A stretch of DNA of 64,000 bases from CAVZZG01 sp963779685 (GCA_963779685.1 CAVZZG010000003.1:1674001-1738000); one strand, 5' to 3'; shown: positions 18,622 through 26,647, counted from the first letter of the stretch. The notes: generated by a model from the sequence alone, not told the origin. Made by a program: numbers and translations.

Positions 18622-18942
18622 ATGGTGGTTCCCCCCGACCGCCGACCCTCCGGTCACGTCCTCGTCCGTGTCGGAGCGGTCGCCGAAATCGTCCGATCAC
18701 GACGTCTGCCGTCGGGCACGCGCGTGCCCGGGATCCTCGAGGGCGTCTCGGTGGGCGGCTGCCTGTTCCGGCCCTACGCGCCGCTCGAACTGGGCGACCT
18801 CGTCCGGGTCGACGTCGCCGGCGAGGCCATCGAGGCCGTCGTGCTCGAACGCACGGCGGGCGTGTACTCCTGCCGCTTCAGCGATCCGACCACCGCCCTG
18901 ATCGAAGCGGCCGTCCACGCCAGCCTGCCCCACGCGGCCTGA
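18622..18942 (+). CDS. PilZ-like domain protein
   Basis: 106 residues consisting of one small beta-rich domain: HVLVRVGAVAEIVRSRRLP, then GILEGVSVGGCLFRPYAPLELGDLVRVDVAGEAIEAVVLERTAGVYSCRFSDP. The order VSVGG-CLF, LELGDLVRV and F-DP is that of PilZ domains, although the c-di-GMP-binding RxxxR and DxSxxG residues are only partly matched (VSVGG instead of D-S-G). It may be a degenerate PilZ or a related barrel. Two GGDEF proteins in the window make a c-di-GMP link plausible but unproved. Confidence 0.55.
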   Translation: MVVPPDRRPSGHVLVRVGAVAEIVRSRRLPSGTRVPGILEGVSVGGCLFRPYAPLELGDLVRVDVAGEAIEAVVLERTAGVYSCRFSDPTTALIEAAVHASLPHAA

Positions 18943-18971
18943 ACACTGCCCAGGCTATACTGGCTTGCGAA

Positions 18972-19044
18972 GGGCCCGTGGCGCAGTTGGGAGCGCGCCT
19001 GGATCGCACCCAGGAGGCCAGGGGTTCGAATCCCCTCGGGTCCA
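18972..19044 (+). tRNA. tRNA-Ala (anticodon CGC)
   Basis: 73-nt cloverleaf. The acceptor GGGCCCG pairs with CGGGTCC with the G3-U70 alanine identity pair. The D-arm is GGCGCAGTTGGGAGCGC, the anticodon stem CCTGG/CCAGG encloses loop ATCGCAC (anticodon CGC), and the T-arm is AGGGGTTCGAATCCCCT. A terminator-like hairpin begins 2 nt after the 3' end. Confidence 0.95.
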
Positions 19045-19046
19045 TT

Positions 19047-19073
19047 GCGGAACTTCGCTGCGCGAATTTCCGC
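19047..19073 (+). terminator. Hairpin directly after tRNA-Ala(CGC)
   Basis: GCGGAA, one mismatch, TTCGC, loop TGC, GCGAA, mismatch, TTCCGC, followed by TAG. It is positioned as a tRNA terminator. Its right half, GCGAATTTCCGCT (19062-19074), recurs exactly at 20174-20186, bounding the small nuclease/toxin-antitoxin cassette. Confidence 0.6.
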
Positions 19074-19130
19074 TAGATGATTGGCAGAGCGCGGGAGTCT
19101 GGCGCTGACTCGCCGGGCTATCGTCGGTTG

Positions 19131-19484
19131 GTGACCGTCGTTGTCTGCGACCTTGGTGAGCGGCGCGGGGGCGTGCCGCAGCAGTTGACTCGCCTTGGTG
19201 TCGAGATCGAGTGGGCGCCGCTTCCGGTCGGCGACTTTGCGATCGGCCACACCCTGCTCGTCGAGCGAAAGGCCGTGATCGACCTACACGGGGCCGTGAT
19301 CGGCGGCAGATACTGGTCGCAAGTCGGACGGCTTCGTGTGTCCTGCCTCGACCCGTACCTCATCGTCGAAGGTAGCGACCTCGACCGCGGGCCTCTGGCC
19401 CGAACGCGGTTCGAAGGCTGTCTCGTCGCCACCCTCGGCTTGGGCGTGCGCCTGATCAGCAGCCGCGGCGCGGCCGATACGTAA
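19131..19484 (+). CDS. ERCC4-type nuclease domain protein, C-terminally short
   Basis: About 117 residues from GTG 19131 (an in-frame ATG at 19077 is possible). The sequence follows the ERCC4/XPF nuclease pattern: VVVCDLGERRGGVPQQL, then LPVGDFAIGHTLLVERKAVIDLHGAVIGGRYWSQVGRL. It has the acidic D-E positions, the GDF turn and the VERK catalytic motif. These enzymes cut branched or flap DNA. Family domains usually run on past the RLISSRGAADT segment into further helices; here a stop follows at once, so the protein may be truncated. It lies in the interval bounded by two related hairpins, just after tRNA-Ala, which suggests a mobile origin. Confidence 0.6.
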   Translation: MTVVVCDLGERRGGVPQQLTRLGVEIEWAPLPVGDFAIGHTLLVERKAVIDLHGAVIGGRYWSQVGRLRVSCLDPYLIVEGSDLDRGPLARTRFEGCLVATLGLGVRLISSRGAADT

Positions 19485-19560
19485 CCTGCCCTCCGGCGGG
19501 TAGTTACCTCCGCCCCGACGTCGTGCGCAGCCGACTCAATGCCGCCTTGCTGGGGAATTT

Positions 19561-19582
19561 GTAGCACGAATCGTGCTACGAT
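19561..19582 (+). promoter_or_regulatory. Palindromic operator and -10 box of the RHH/MazF module
   Basis: GTAGCACGA-A-TCGTGCTAC is a perfect 9-1-9 palindrome (19561-19579) that runs into a TACGAT -10 box (19577-19582). The ATG at 19590 is 8 nt further on, so the mRNA would be essentially leaderless. The placement suits autorepression by the ribbon-helix-helix antitoxin. Confidence 0.75.
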
Positions 19583-19589
19583 CTATTTC

Positions 19590-19838
19590 ATGGCACGCTC
19601 GCTCCACGTGCGGCTCGACGATGGCTCGGAGGCGGCCCTTGACGTCATTCGCGCAGAGGGTCTAAGCGATTCGGAGGCTGTCCGCGTCGCGCTGCGTGAG
19701 GCCGCCGCTCGGCGGCGAGCACGGTCTGCAACCCGCGAGGAGGTGCGCCGACTGGCAGCCGACGAGGAGGATCGCGACGAGATGCGAGTCATCCGCGAAC
19801 AACTGGCGGCGCTGGCACCACAGCGCCTCGCAGACTGA
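19590..19838 (+). CDS. Ribbon-helix-helix type antitoxin
   Basis: 82 residues. The N-terminus ARSLHVRLDDGSEAALDVI fits the RHH DNA-binding strand and first helix; SDSEAVRVALREAAARRRARS is the second helix. The acidic C-terminus (EEDRDEMRVIREQLAALAPQRLAD) would wrap the toxin. Its stop codon shares its last A with the ATG of the MazF-like gene, and a 19-bp palindrome covers its promoter, as in autoregulated type II toxin-antitoxin operons. Confidence 0.82.
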   Translation: MARSLHVRLDDGSEAALDVIRAEGLSDSEAVRVALREAAARRRARSATREEVRRLAADEEDRDEMRVIREQLAALAPQRLAD

Positions 19839-20155
19839 TGGTCAGGGGCGAGGTCTTCCGGCTGCCTGCGCCGGGCCACGCGCGAGGACACGAGCAGCGG
19901 GGCGCGAGGTACGCGGTCATCGTGCAGGCAGACGAATACCTCGAACTGAGCACCGTGCTCGTGTCGCCGACCTCGAGCAGTGCCCGACCGGCGACGTTCC
20001 GCCCGCTGATCACCATTGGTGCCGAGGAGACGCGAGTTCTCGTCGAGCAGACAACGGTCGTCGACCCGATGCGCCTGGGTCGGTCCGCCGGCCGCCTCGA
20101 CGCGCACGAGATTCGGGCGGTGGACGAAGCGCTGGCGCTCGTCCTCGGACTGTGA
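19838..20155 (+). CDS. MazF/PemK family toxin
   Basis: 105 residues with the PemK/MazF fold order: MVRGEVFRLP, then GARYAVIVQADEYLELSTVLVSPTSSSARPATFRPLITI, EQTTVVDPMRL and a final helix. The family cleaves RNA at short sequences as growth-arresting ribonucleases. The conserved RG near the start, the LVSPTS strand and the EQ-TVD segment are present. Coupled to the RHH antitoxin by a one-base overlap. It ends 3 bp before a hairpin. The gene reads antisense across the apparent lost 3' end of the hydrolase at 20190-21100. Confidence 0.87.
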   Translation: MVRGEVFRLPAPGHARGHEQRGARYAVIVQADEYLELSTVLVSPTSSSARPATFRPLITIGAEETRVLVEQTTVVDPMRLGRSAGRLDAHEIRAVDEALALVLGL

Positions 20156-20158
20156 GCT

Positions 20159-20186
20159 AGCGGGAATTCGCGTGCGAATTTCCGCT
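20159..20186 (+). terminator. Hairpin after MazF, cassette boundary
   Basis: AGCGG, mismatch, AATTCGC, loop GT, GCGAATT, mismatch, CCGCT. It begins 4 bp after the MazF stop and could terminate the operon. Its right arm repeats 13 bp of the hairpin behind tRNA-Ala(CGC). On the other strand it sits exactly where the hydrolase stops looking like protein. Confidence 0.55.
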
Positions 20187-20189
20187 GGG

Positions 20190-21100
20190 CTCAGGAACAT
20201 CGTCACCATCGGCACGTCCGGCAGCGGTCGGCCGGCGACGAAGGCGCGCACGAGAGGGTTGACCAACTCCGGGGACCTGACGTCCGGCCGGTGCCCGCCG
20301 CCCTCTACCACGGCGAGGCGGCCGGCCGGAAGCATGGCCGCCAGTTGGTGCGCCGCCTCCACCGGGACGATGAGGTCGTTGCTGCCGTGGATGACCAGCG
20401 CGGGGACGGTCAACCCGGCAATCGCCGACACGACGACCTCGGCGTGCGGCGTGCCGGCATCGTCGAGTTGCTGCTGGATGAGCACCTCAACGTCCGCATC
20501 CGCGGCGATCGCGAAGACGGAATCCCGCGTCGGTTGCGAACCGGGCTCGTTGAAGCACACCTCGAAGAACCACTGGCGGAACCCGGACCAGTCCCGGCGG
20601 AAGATCTCCGCGTTGAACCACTCGAAGCCCTCCGGATCCGGCGGCGCGGGACCGAAGAACCTGTCGGGCGCCTCCACCGTCGCCGGCGTCACATCGAGAT
20701 CGACACTCTGCCCCAGGAAGACCAGTCCATCCACCCGCTCGCCAAGCCGTCGCGCGGCGAGCACCATCGCGCTGCATCCGCTAGAGCCTGCGGCCATGGT
20801 CATACGGCCAATCCCGGCCGACTCGACGACGGCCATAACATCGGCAGCGTGGTCGAACGTGGTGTAGCCCGCCGCAGTGCGCCGGTCACTCTGGCCGCTC
20901 CCGCGCGCGTCGAACCAGACGACGCGGAACTCATCGCTCAGATCGTTCACGAGATCGGCGGTCACCCGTGAATCCACGAAGTTCCACGTCGGCACGACGA
21001 GCAGCGTCCGATCACCGGTGCCCGCACTCCACCACGCGATCCGCACGCCACCGGAGTCCGCGGAGCCCGTCGCATCGGGCAACCTCAACGGCTCGGGCAC
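20190..21100 (-). pseudogene. Alpha/beta-hydrolase fold protein, apparently truncated at its 3' end
   Basis: Reads leftward from GTG 21100 (GGGAGG ribosome site). Hydrolase motifs are clear: TLLVVPTWNFVDSRV, FDARGSGQSDR, MTMAAGSSGCSAMVLAARR (nucleophile elbow GSSGCS), then VPALVIHGSNDLIVPVEAA (Asp) and VVEGGGHRPDV (His). After AGRPLPDVPMVTMF the sequence enters the 20159-20186 hairpin and the frame stays open only as the antisense of the MazF/RHH genes, to 19583. In many actinobacterial homologues this linker leads into a class III cyclase domain (DRVLATVLFTDIV-like), so I infer that a C-terminal domain was lost to the inserted cassette. The hydrolase domain itself is complete and could still be expressed. 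Confidence 0.65.
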
Positions 21101-21274
21101 AGCCACCTCCCCAGTCCCTCGATCTCCGTCACCCGGCCCGACATGTTGCCAGAAGGCTCTCACCGCCATCGGGCGGGAGGCGAGGTGCGGCCGGGGACGG
21201 CCGGCGTACGAGACGTGCGAGCGAATTGAGCGTATCGTGTCCTGACCACACCACCGGGAGGCACCGGACTACTC

Positions 21275-21460
21275 GTGAAGCGGTTCATCATCTCTGTCGA
21301 AGCACCAGGCTGGAGCACGATCGAGGCGGTCGAGCTTCCTCGGCTCCCGCAGATCGGCGAGCCGATCGAGACGCAGTACGGAACGCTCCTCGTGGCCGAG
21401 GCCGAGGCGACACCCGAGGGCGGGGAGTACGCGGGCAAGATCGTCTGCCACACGAACTGA
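21275..21460 (+). CDS. 61-residue hypothetical protein
   Basis: GTG 21275 to TGA 21460, preceded by GGGAGG about 15 bp upstream. The product, beginning MKRFIISVEAPGWSTIEAVEL, is a small beta-rich protein with a run of glutamates (VAEAEATPEGGEYAG). The stop overlaps the ATG of the dehydrogenase by one base, implying a two-gene operon. No family recognised. Confidence 0.55.
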   Translation: MKRFIISVEAPGWSTIEAVELPRLPQIGEPIETQYGTLLVAEAEATPEGGEYAGKIVCHTN

Positions 21461-22428
21461 TGTCGCCGGCAGGCACCTCGGGCATCGGTGAGGCCCCGCG
21501 GGTCGGCTTCATCGGGCTCGGTGCGATGGGTCGGCCGATGGCCGTTCGCCTCGCCGACGCCGGGCTGGGGCTCTCCGTCTACGACTCCTCCGACGTAGCG
21601 CTCGAGTGGATGGTCGCACGCACGGGCGCCATGGCATGCGCCGATCCGGCCGACGTGGGTGCCCGCAGCGACGTCCTCGTCACGATGCTGCCATCGGCGG
21701 CCGACGTCGCCCGGGTGGTACTCGGCGACCCGGCCGCGGCGGGCGCCCTGGGCGGGCTGGCCGAGGGTTGTCTGATCGTCGACATGAGCTCCGCCGAACC
21801 GGCCGAGACCCGGGAGCTCGGACGCGCGGTTTCCGCAGCCGGACGCCGCATGGTCGACGCGCCCGTCTCGGGAGGCGTGACCCGTGCGCGAGACGGCACG
21901 CTCACGATCATGGCGGGCGGGGCCGCGGCAGATGTCGACGACTGCACGTTCCTCTTCGAGATCCTCGGCGCGCGGACGTTCCACATGGGCCCGCTCGGTT
22001 CGGGCCATGCGACCAAGGCGCTGAACAACGCCGTGTCCGCTGCCGGGTTGGTGGCCGCCATCGAGGCGCTGATCGTGGGGCAGGCGGCAGGAGTCGATCC
22101 GGCGGTCATGCTGGACGTACTCAACGCCTCCACGGGCCGTAACAACGCCACGGAGAACAAGATCGAGCAGTTCGTCTTCAGCCGCAGCTACGCATCGGGC
22201 TTCGCACTCGGCCTGATGGCGAAGGACGTGACCATCGCCGCGGACCTTGCGCGGTCGCTCGCTATCGAACCTGCGCTGATGGAAGCGGTACACAGGCTGG
22301 TGACCCAAGCCGACGAGGACCTCGGCGCGCCGTCAGACCATACGGAGATCGCTCGCTGGTTGGAAGCTCGCGCCGGCACGGAACTCGTCGGTCGAGAGCG
22401 ATCCGAGGGCTCGAAAGGTGTGGGATGA
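21460..22428 (+). CDS. NAD(P)-dependent beta-hydroxyacid dehydrogenase (3-hydroxyisobutyrate dehydrogenase family)
   Basis: 322 residues. The N-terminal Rossmann domain has VGFIGLGAMGRPMAVRLADAG. The substrate signature appears as VDAPVSGGVTRARDGTLTIMAGG, and the catalytic lysine lies in HATKALNNAVSAAGLVAAIEAL. The C-terminal helical domain ends with FALGLMAKDVTIAADLAR. These enzymes oxidise 3-hydroxyisobutyrate, tartronate semialdehyde or similar beta-hydroxyacids; the exact substrate is open. Start ATG 21460, coupled to the 61-residue gene before it. Confidence 0.88.
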   Translation: MSPAGTSGIGEAPRVGFIGLGAMGRPMAVRLADAGLGLSVYDSSDVALEWMVARTGAMACADPADVGARSDVLVTMLPSAADVARVVLGDPAAAGALGGLAEGCLIVDMSSAEPAETRELGRAVSAAGRRMVDAPVSGGVTRARDGTLTIMAGGAAADVDDCTFLFEILGARTFHMGPLGSGHATKALNNAVSAAGLVAAIEALIVGQAAGVDPAVMLDVLNASTGRNNATENKIEQFVFSRSYASGFALGLMAKDVTIAADLARSLAIEPALMEAVHRLVTQADEDLGAPSDHTEIARWLEARAGTELVGRERSEGSKGVG

Positions 22429-22461
22429 GCTCATGACGCTCGCCCGCCCCGGCTCCCCGCC

Positions 22462-23481
22462 CTACACGAGCGGCAGGACCTGCTCGATCAGCGCCAGCGT
22501 CTGCGCAACGTACGGCACGATCAGTCCCTCGCGGGACGTGCCGCCGCCGCGGTCGTAGGTGAGGTGGCCGTCCAGGCGGGAGTCGAACCAGCCGATCTCC
22601 GCCAGGCAGCGGATGAGCAGGAACATCGGCAGCAGCGACAGGTCCTCGGCGGTCAGCGGGCAGTGGCGCTGGTAGCCGGCCAGCAGCGCGTCGCGGAGCT
22701 CCTCGAAGTGCGGCTCCTCGGTCAGCTCGCTGAGCGGCACCGCGAGGTCGTAGAGGTGATAGCCGTAGGCGGCATCGTCGAAGTCGATGGCCGACACGAC
22801 GCCGTCCGACCGGACGAGCACGTTGGTCGGCAGCAGGTCGGCGTGGATCAGACTGAAGACCGCCGGACCCGTGCCGTAGGCGGCCAGCCGCCGGCGCATG
22901 CGCTCCCGCACGTCGAGCACCAGCGCGCGCTCCTGCTCCGAGAACTCCGGAATGTGCCAGAACGAGCCCCACCACGGGTTCTCGCCGATCAGGCCCTCCG
23001 CGTCGAGCCGGTGGCGCGCGAATCCCGGCGGCGGCGCGAACGTGGCGGCCTGCAGGTGCATGAGGGCGATCAGCTCGCCGAGCCGCCCGAACGCCGCCGC
23101 GAGGTCGGGGTCGCCCCGCTGGAGCAGCGCCGCCAGCGGCTCTCCCTCCAGCCACTCGATCAGGCCGACGTGGCGCGTGTCACCGGCGTCGCCGTACGGG
23201 ACGGTCGCGTAGCCGTTGCCCTCGCGGGTCGCGATCGGACGGGGCGTCGCGATGCCCGCGTCGCTGAGCGCAGTCGTCCAGGCGTTCTCGCTCTCGAGCT
23301 CCGCGAGATCGTGGTAGCCGGGCCTGTGCACGCGCAGCGCGAAGCGGCGCCCATCGCGCGCCTCCACCCGGTAGACGGTGTTCTCGCTGGCCGAGACGAA
23401 GGCCGTGGCGACCGCGTCTACGTCGAAGTGGCCGATCGCCAGGGCCGCGGCCTCGTCCATCTCGCGCGGCGGCAGACTCAT
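22462..23481 (-). CDS. Phosphotransferase of the APH/homoserine kinase type
   Basis: 339 residues of the aminoglycoside-phosphotransferase fold: FVSASENTVYRVEARDGRRFALRVHR (nucleotide lobe with the Lys-equivalent Arg), GLIEWLEGEPLA hinge, SLIHADLLPTNVLV (HxDxxxxN Brenner motif with catalytic Asp) and VSAIDFDDAAYGYHLYDLAV (DFD metal site). It overlaps the upstream class III aminotransferase by four bases (ATGA). In other organisms this pairing matches hydroxylysine kinase with phosphohydroxylysine or ethanolamine-phosphate phospho-lyase, a reasonable guess for the pathway. Confidence 0.83.
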   Translation of the reverse strand: MSLPPREMDEAAALAIGHFDVDAVATAFVSASENTVYRVEARDGRRFALRVHRPGYHDLAELESENAWTTALSDAGIATPRPIATREGNGYATVPYGDAGDTRHVGLIEWLEGEPLAALLQRGDPDLAAAFGRLGELIALMHLQAATFAPPPGFARHRLDAEGLIGENPWWGSFWHIPEFSEQERALVLDVRERMRRRLAAYGTGPAVFSLIHADLLPTNVLVRSDGVVSAIDFDDAAYGYHLYDLAVPLSELTEEPHFEELRDALLAGYQRHCPLTAEDLSLLPMFLLIRCLAEIGWFDSRLDGHLTYDRGGGTSREGLIVPYVAQTLALIEQVLPLV

Positions 23482-24758
23482 GCCGCACCGTGCTCCGCAG
23501 CGACGTCCGCGAACGCCTCCAGGAAGAGGTCGGCCTGCGCCCGGTCGAACACCAGCGGCGGGCGGATCTTCACCTGGTTGTGCAGCGAGCCGGCCGGTGC
23601 GGTCAGGAAGCCGCGGTCCTTCAGCGCCTCGCAGACCACCCGCGCGCCGCGCGTGTCGGGCGTGCGCGAGTCGCGGTCGGCCACGCACTCGATGCCGAGG
23701 AACAGGCCGCGCTGCCGAACCGCGCCGATGCGCCCGTAGGGCACCACGATGGCGTCGATGCCGGCCTTGAGGTGGGCACCGATCTCGGCCGCGTGCTCGT
23801 CGAGCCTCCGGTCCTGGAGCTCGTCGAGCACGGCCATGCCGACGGCGCCGTGCATGGCCGTCGACGAGAAGGTGTTGAAGTAGCCGGTCCGCTCCCGGAA
23901 CAGGTCGACCAGGTCGGAGCGTGCGGCGCACGCGCCGAGCGGCAGGCCGTTGCCGATCGGCTTGCCCATGGTGACGATGTCGGGCACGACGCCCGTCCAC
24001 TGGTAGCCCCAGAAGCGGCCGCTGCGGCAGAAGCCCGCCTGCACCTCGTCGAAGATCACCACGCCGCCTGCCTCGCGCACCATCGCCGCCGCCCGCTCCA
24101 TGAAGCCGGCCGGGATCCAGGGCAGGCCCTCGTTGGCGAGGATCGAGCACACCAGCATGCCGGCCAGCGGCACGCCGCCGGCGGCGAGATCGTCGATCGC
24201 CGAGCGCACCTCGCCGAGCGCCCGCTCGCAGACCTCGGTCTCGGTCAGGCCGGGCTCCTGGGGCCGGTAGAGGTCGGGGAAGCGGAACGCGCCCACGTCC
24301 GCCCGCCCACGAAGGGGCGCGTTGGTGAGCATGCCGACGAGGTCGCTGTGGCCGTGATAGGCGCCGGCGGTGCAGATGAAGCCGCGGCCGCCGGTGGCGA
24401 AGCGCGCCATCTGCATCGCGACCTCGTTCGCCTCGGTGCCGGTGCAGGTGAACACGACGTGGTCGATGCCGTCGGCGTGCACGCCCAGCAAACGCTCGGC
24501 GTAGTCGAGGATCACCTCGTCCAGGTAGCGGCTGTGCGTGACGTGCGTCGCGGCCTGCCGCGCGAGCGCCTCGACGACCCGCGGGTTGCAGTGCCCAACG
24601 ACCGGGATGTTGTTGTACATGTCGACGTAGCGGCGGCCGTCGGCGTCGAAGAGCCAGGCGCCCTCACCGCGCACGAGGTGCACCGGCCGCTCGTAGAACA
24701 GTTCGGCGTGCCTTCCCAGCAACTGGTCGCGGCGCGCGACGATCGTGTCGATGCCCAT
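23478..24758 (-). CDS. Class III PLP-dependent aminotransferase / phospho-lyase-like
   Basis: 426 residues. It has GEGAWLFDADGRRYVDMYNNIPVVGHCNP, FTCTGTEANEVAMQMAR (phosphate cup), AYHGHSD, GGVVIFDEVQAGFCRSG (Asp/Gln pyridine contacts) and IVTMGKPIGNGLPLG with the Schiff-base lysine, then FSSTAMHGAVGMAVLDEL. The YNNIPVVGHCNP segment and the companion kinase favour the AGXT2-like phospho-lyase subgroup over omega-transaminases, though the sequence cannot settle it. ATG 24758 is chosen at the family start; the frame continues upstream to 24914 without protein-like sequence. Divergent from the SulP transporter. Confidence 0.85.
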   Translation of the reverse strand: MGIDTIVARRDQLLGRHAELFYERPVHLVRGEGAWLFDADGRRYVDMYNNIPVVGHCNPRVVEALARQAATHVTHSRYLDEVILDYAERLLGVHADGIDHVVFTCTGTEANEVAMQMARFATGGRGFICTAGAYHGHSDLVGMLTNAPLRGRADVGAFRFPDLYRPQEPGLTETEVCERALGEVRSAIDDLAAGGVPLAGMLVCSILANEGLPWIPAGFMERAAAMVREAGGVVIFDEVQAGFCRSGRFWGYQWTGVVPDIVTMGKPIGNGLPLGACAARSDLVDLFRERTGYFNTFSSTAMHGAVGMAVLDELQDRRLDEHAAEIGAHLKAGIDAIVVPYGRIGAVRQRGLFLGIECVADRDSRTPDTRGARVVCEALKDRGFLTAPAGSLHNQVKIRPPLVFDRAQADLFLEAFADVAAEHGAA

Positions 24759-24846
24759 GCACCCTCTCCCGTCAACCGGTGGACGGTGCCGAATGATGAC
24801 ACTCACTGTCGGGCAGCTGCCGCGAGACCCGTAGGATCCACCCGAC

Positions 24847-26580
24847 GTGCAATTCAGAGACCGAATCCTCGCGTCCGCGCGCCAGGTGATGCCGACCTCC
24901 GTCGATGGGGCCACGGCCGGCTACGCGCTGCTTCGCCACTACCCACGGTCGTACCTGCGCCCCGACCTGATCGCCGGCCTGACGGTGGGAGCGGTCGCCG
25001 TGCCGTCGGCGCTCGCCATGGCCGAGCTGGCGGGTCTCCCCGTCCAGTACGGCCTCTACGGCACGTTCCTGCCGCTCGCCGTCTACGGACTGCTCGGGAC
25101 GTCGCGCCAGCACGTGGTCGGCCCGGACTCGACCCTCGCAGCACTGACGGCCGTCACCGTCGCCCCACTCGCCATGGTCGGCGGAACGGTCGATCCGGCC
25201 CGCGCCGTCGCGCTCTCGGCCGCGCTCGCGCTGCTCATCGGCGTGATGCTCTTCCTGGCCGGGATGCTGCGCCTCGGGTTCGTGGCCGACTTCTTCGGCA
25301 AGCCGGTGCTGCTCGGCTACATCAACGGCGTGGCGCTGACGGTGATGGCGTCCCAGCTCGGCAAGGTGCTGGGGGTCTCGGTGTCGTCGCACGACTTCTT
25401 CGGCATCCTGGCCGAGGTGCTGTCCGAGCTCAGCGACGCGAACCGTGCCACGGTGCTGCTGAGCGCGGTGCTGTTCGCGGTCGCGCTCGCGGTGAAGCGG
25501 TTCGTGCCGGTGATACCTCCCTCGCTCGCGGTGCTCGCGCTGGCGCTGGTGATCGCGGCGATCTTCGACCTCGAGCAGCACGACGTGGCAGTGGTCGGCC
25601 AGGTCTCCGGCGGACTGCCGCCGGTCGGGGTGCCGAACGTCGGGCTCCGCGACGTCCGCGATCTCCTCCTCCCGGCCGCCGCGTTCTCGCTGATCGCGTT
25701 CGCCGACCTGATCGCCACCGTGCGGACGTTCGCCCAGAAGCACGGGTACGAGATCGACGCCAACCGCGAGCTCACGGCCATCGGCGGCGCGAACGTGGTC
25801 GGGGGTCTGACGAGCGCGTTCCCGGCGTCCTCGTCGAACTCGCGCTCGGCGGTCAACGACGCGACCGGGGCGCAATCGCAGGCGGCCGTCATCGTCGCGG
25901 CCGTCGTCGTCGGACTGTTCCTGCTCGTCGCGATGCCGCTGATCGAGCCGCTGCCGAAGGACGCCCTCGGCGTGATCATCATCGTGAGCGCTGCCGGGCT
26001 CGTCAACATCCGGTCGGTCTGGCGGCTCCGCCACGTCCGCCGCACCGAGGTCGCGCTCGCGCTGGTGGCGTTCGGCGGCGTCCTCGTCTTCGGCGTGGTC
26101 GGCGGGGTCGCAATCGCGATCGCGCTCTCGATCGCCGTCTTCCTGCAGCGTTCGGCGCGACCGCACGACGCCGTGCTGGGCCGCGACCCGGACGTCGACG
26201 GCTACCACGACATCGACGACCTCGAGGCGGCGGAGACCGTCCCCGGGTTGCTTGTCTACCGCTTCGACGCGCCGCCATTCTTCGTCAACGCCGAGTACCT
26301 GCGCAAGCGCGTACTCGGGCTCGTCGAGGGTACCCCGGGCGTGACCTGGCTCGTCCTGAACGCCGAGGCCTGGACGTATCTGGACGCGACCGCGATCGAC
26401 TCCATCCGATCGCTGCACGACGAGCTCGCCAAACGCGGCGTCGACCTCTGCTTCGCGCGGCTGAAGCGCAGGCAGCGCGAGATCTTCGCCGAGACCGGCG
26501 TCACCGCCCTGATCGGGCCTGAGCGCTTCTTCCCGACGGTCCGCACCGCAGTGGCGGCGTTCGAGAACCGCGACCACTGA
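24847..26580 (+). CDS. SulP family anion transporter with STAS domain
   Basis: 577 residues. LRPDLIAGLTVGAVAVPSALAMAELAGLPVQYGLYGTFLPLAVYGLLGTSR is the classic SulP N-terminus (TM1-3), followed by GPDSTLAALTA, FFGKPVLLGYINGVALTV and FPASSSNSRSAVNDATGAQSQ. A cytoplasmic STAS domain (about 445-570) contains LLVYRFDAPPFFVNAEYLRKRV and LVLNAEAWTYLDATAIDSI. It is a sulfate, bicarbonate or dicarboxylate transporter candidate. GTG start, about 90 bp from the divergent aminotransferase gene. Confidence 0.92.
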   Translation: MQFRDRILASARQVMPTSVDGATAGYALLRHYPRSYLRPDLIAGLTVGAVAVPSALAMAELAGLPVQYGLYGTFLPLAVYGLLGTSRQHVVGPDSTLAALTAVTVAPLAMVGGTVDPARAVALSAALALLIGVMLFLAGMLRLGFVADFFGKPVLLGYINGVALTVMASQLGKVLGVSVSSHDFFGILAEVLSELSDANRATVLLSAVLFAVALAVKRFVPVIPPSLAVLALALVIAAIFDLEQHDVAVVGQVSGGLPPVGVPNVGLRDVRDLLLPAAAFSLIAFADLIATVRTFAQKHGYEIDANRELTAIGGANVVGGLTSAFPASSSNSRSAVNDATGAQSQAAVIVAAVVVGLFLLVAMPLIEPLPKDALGVIIIVSAAGLVNIRSVWRLRHVRRTEVALALVAFGGVLVFGVVGGVAIAIALSIAVFLQRSARPHDAVLGRDPDVDGYHDIDDLEAAETVPGLLVYRFDAPPFFVNAEYLRKRVLGLVEGTPGVTWLVLNAEAWTYLDATAIDSIRSLHDELAKRGVDLCFARLKRRQREIFAETGVTALIGPERFFPTVRTAVAAFENRDH

Positions 26581-26647
26581 AACGGCCTGTAACAACTGCT
26601 GCAAGTCGGTTAGACTCGCCATCGACCCCGAGAAGGGACGGTGCACG

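Noticed and set aside
19583..20189. C-terminal extension of the alpha/beta-hydrolase (to 528 residues)
   Set aside because: The extension is the antisense of the RHH/MazF pair and has no domain character; open antisense frames are common at this GC content.
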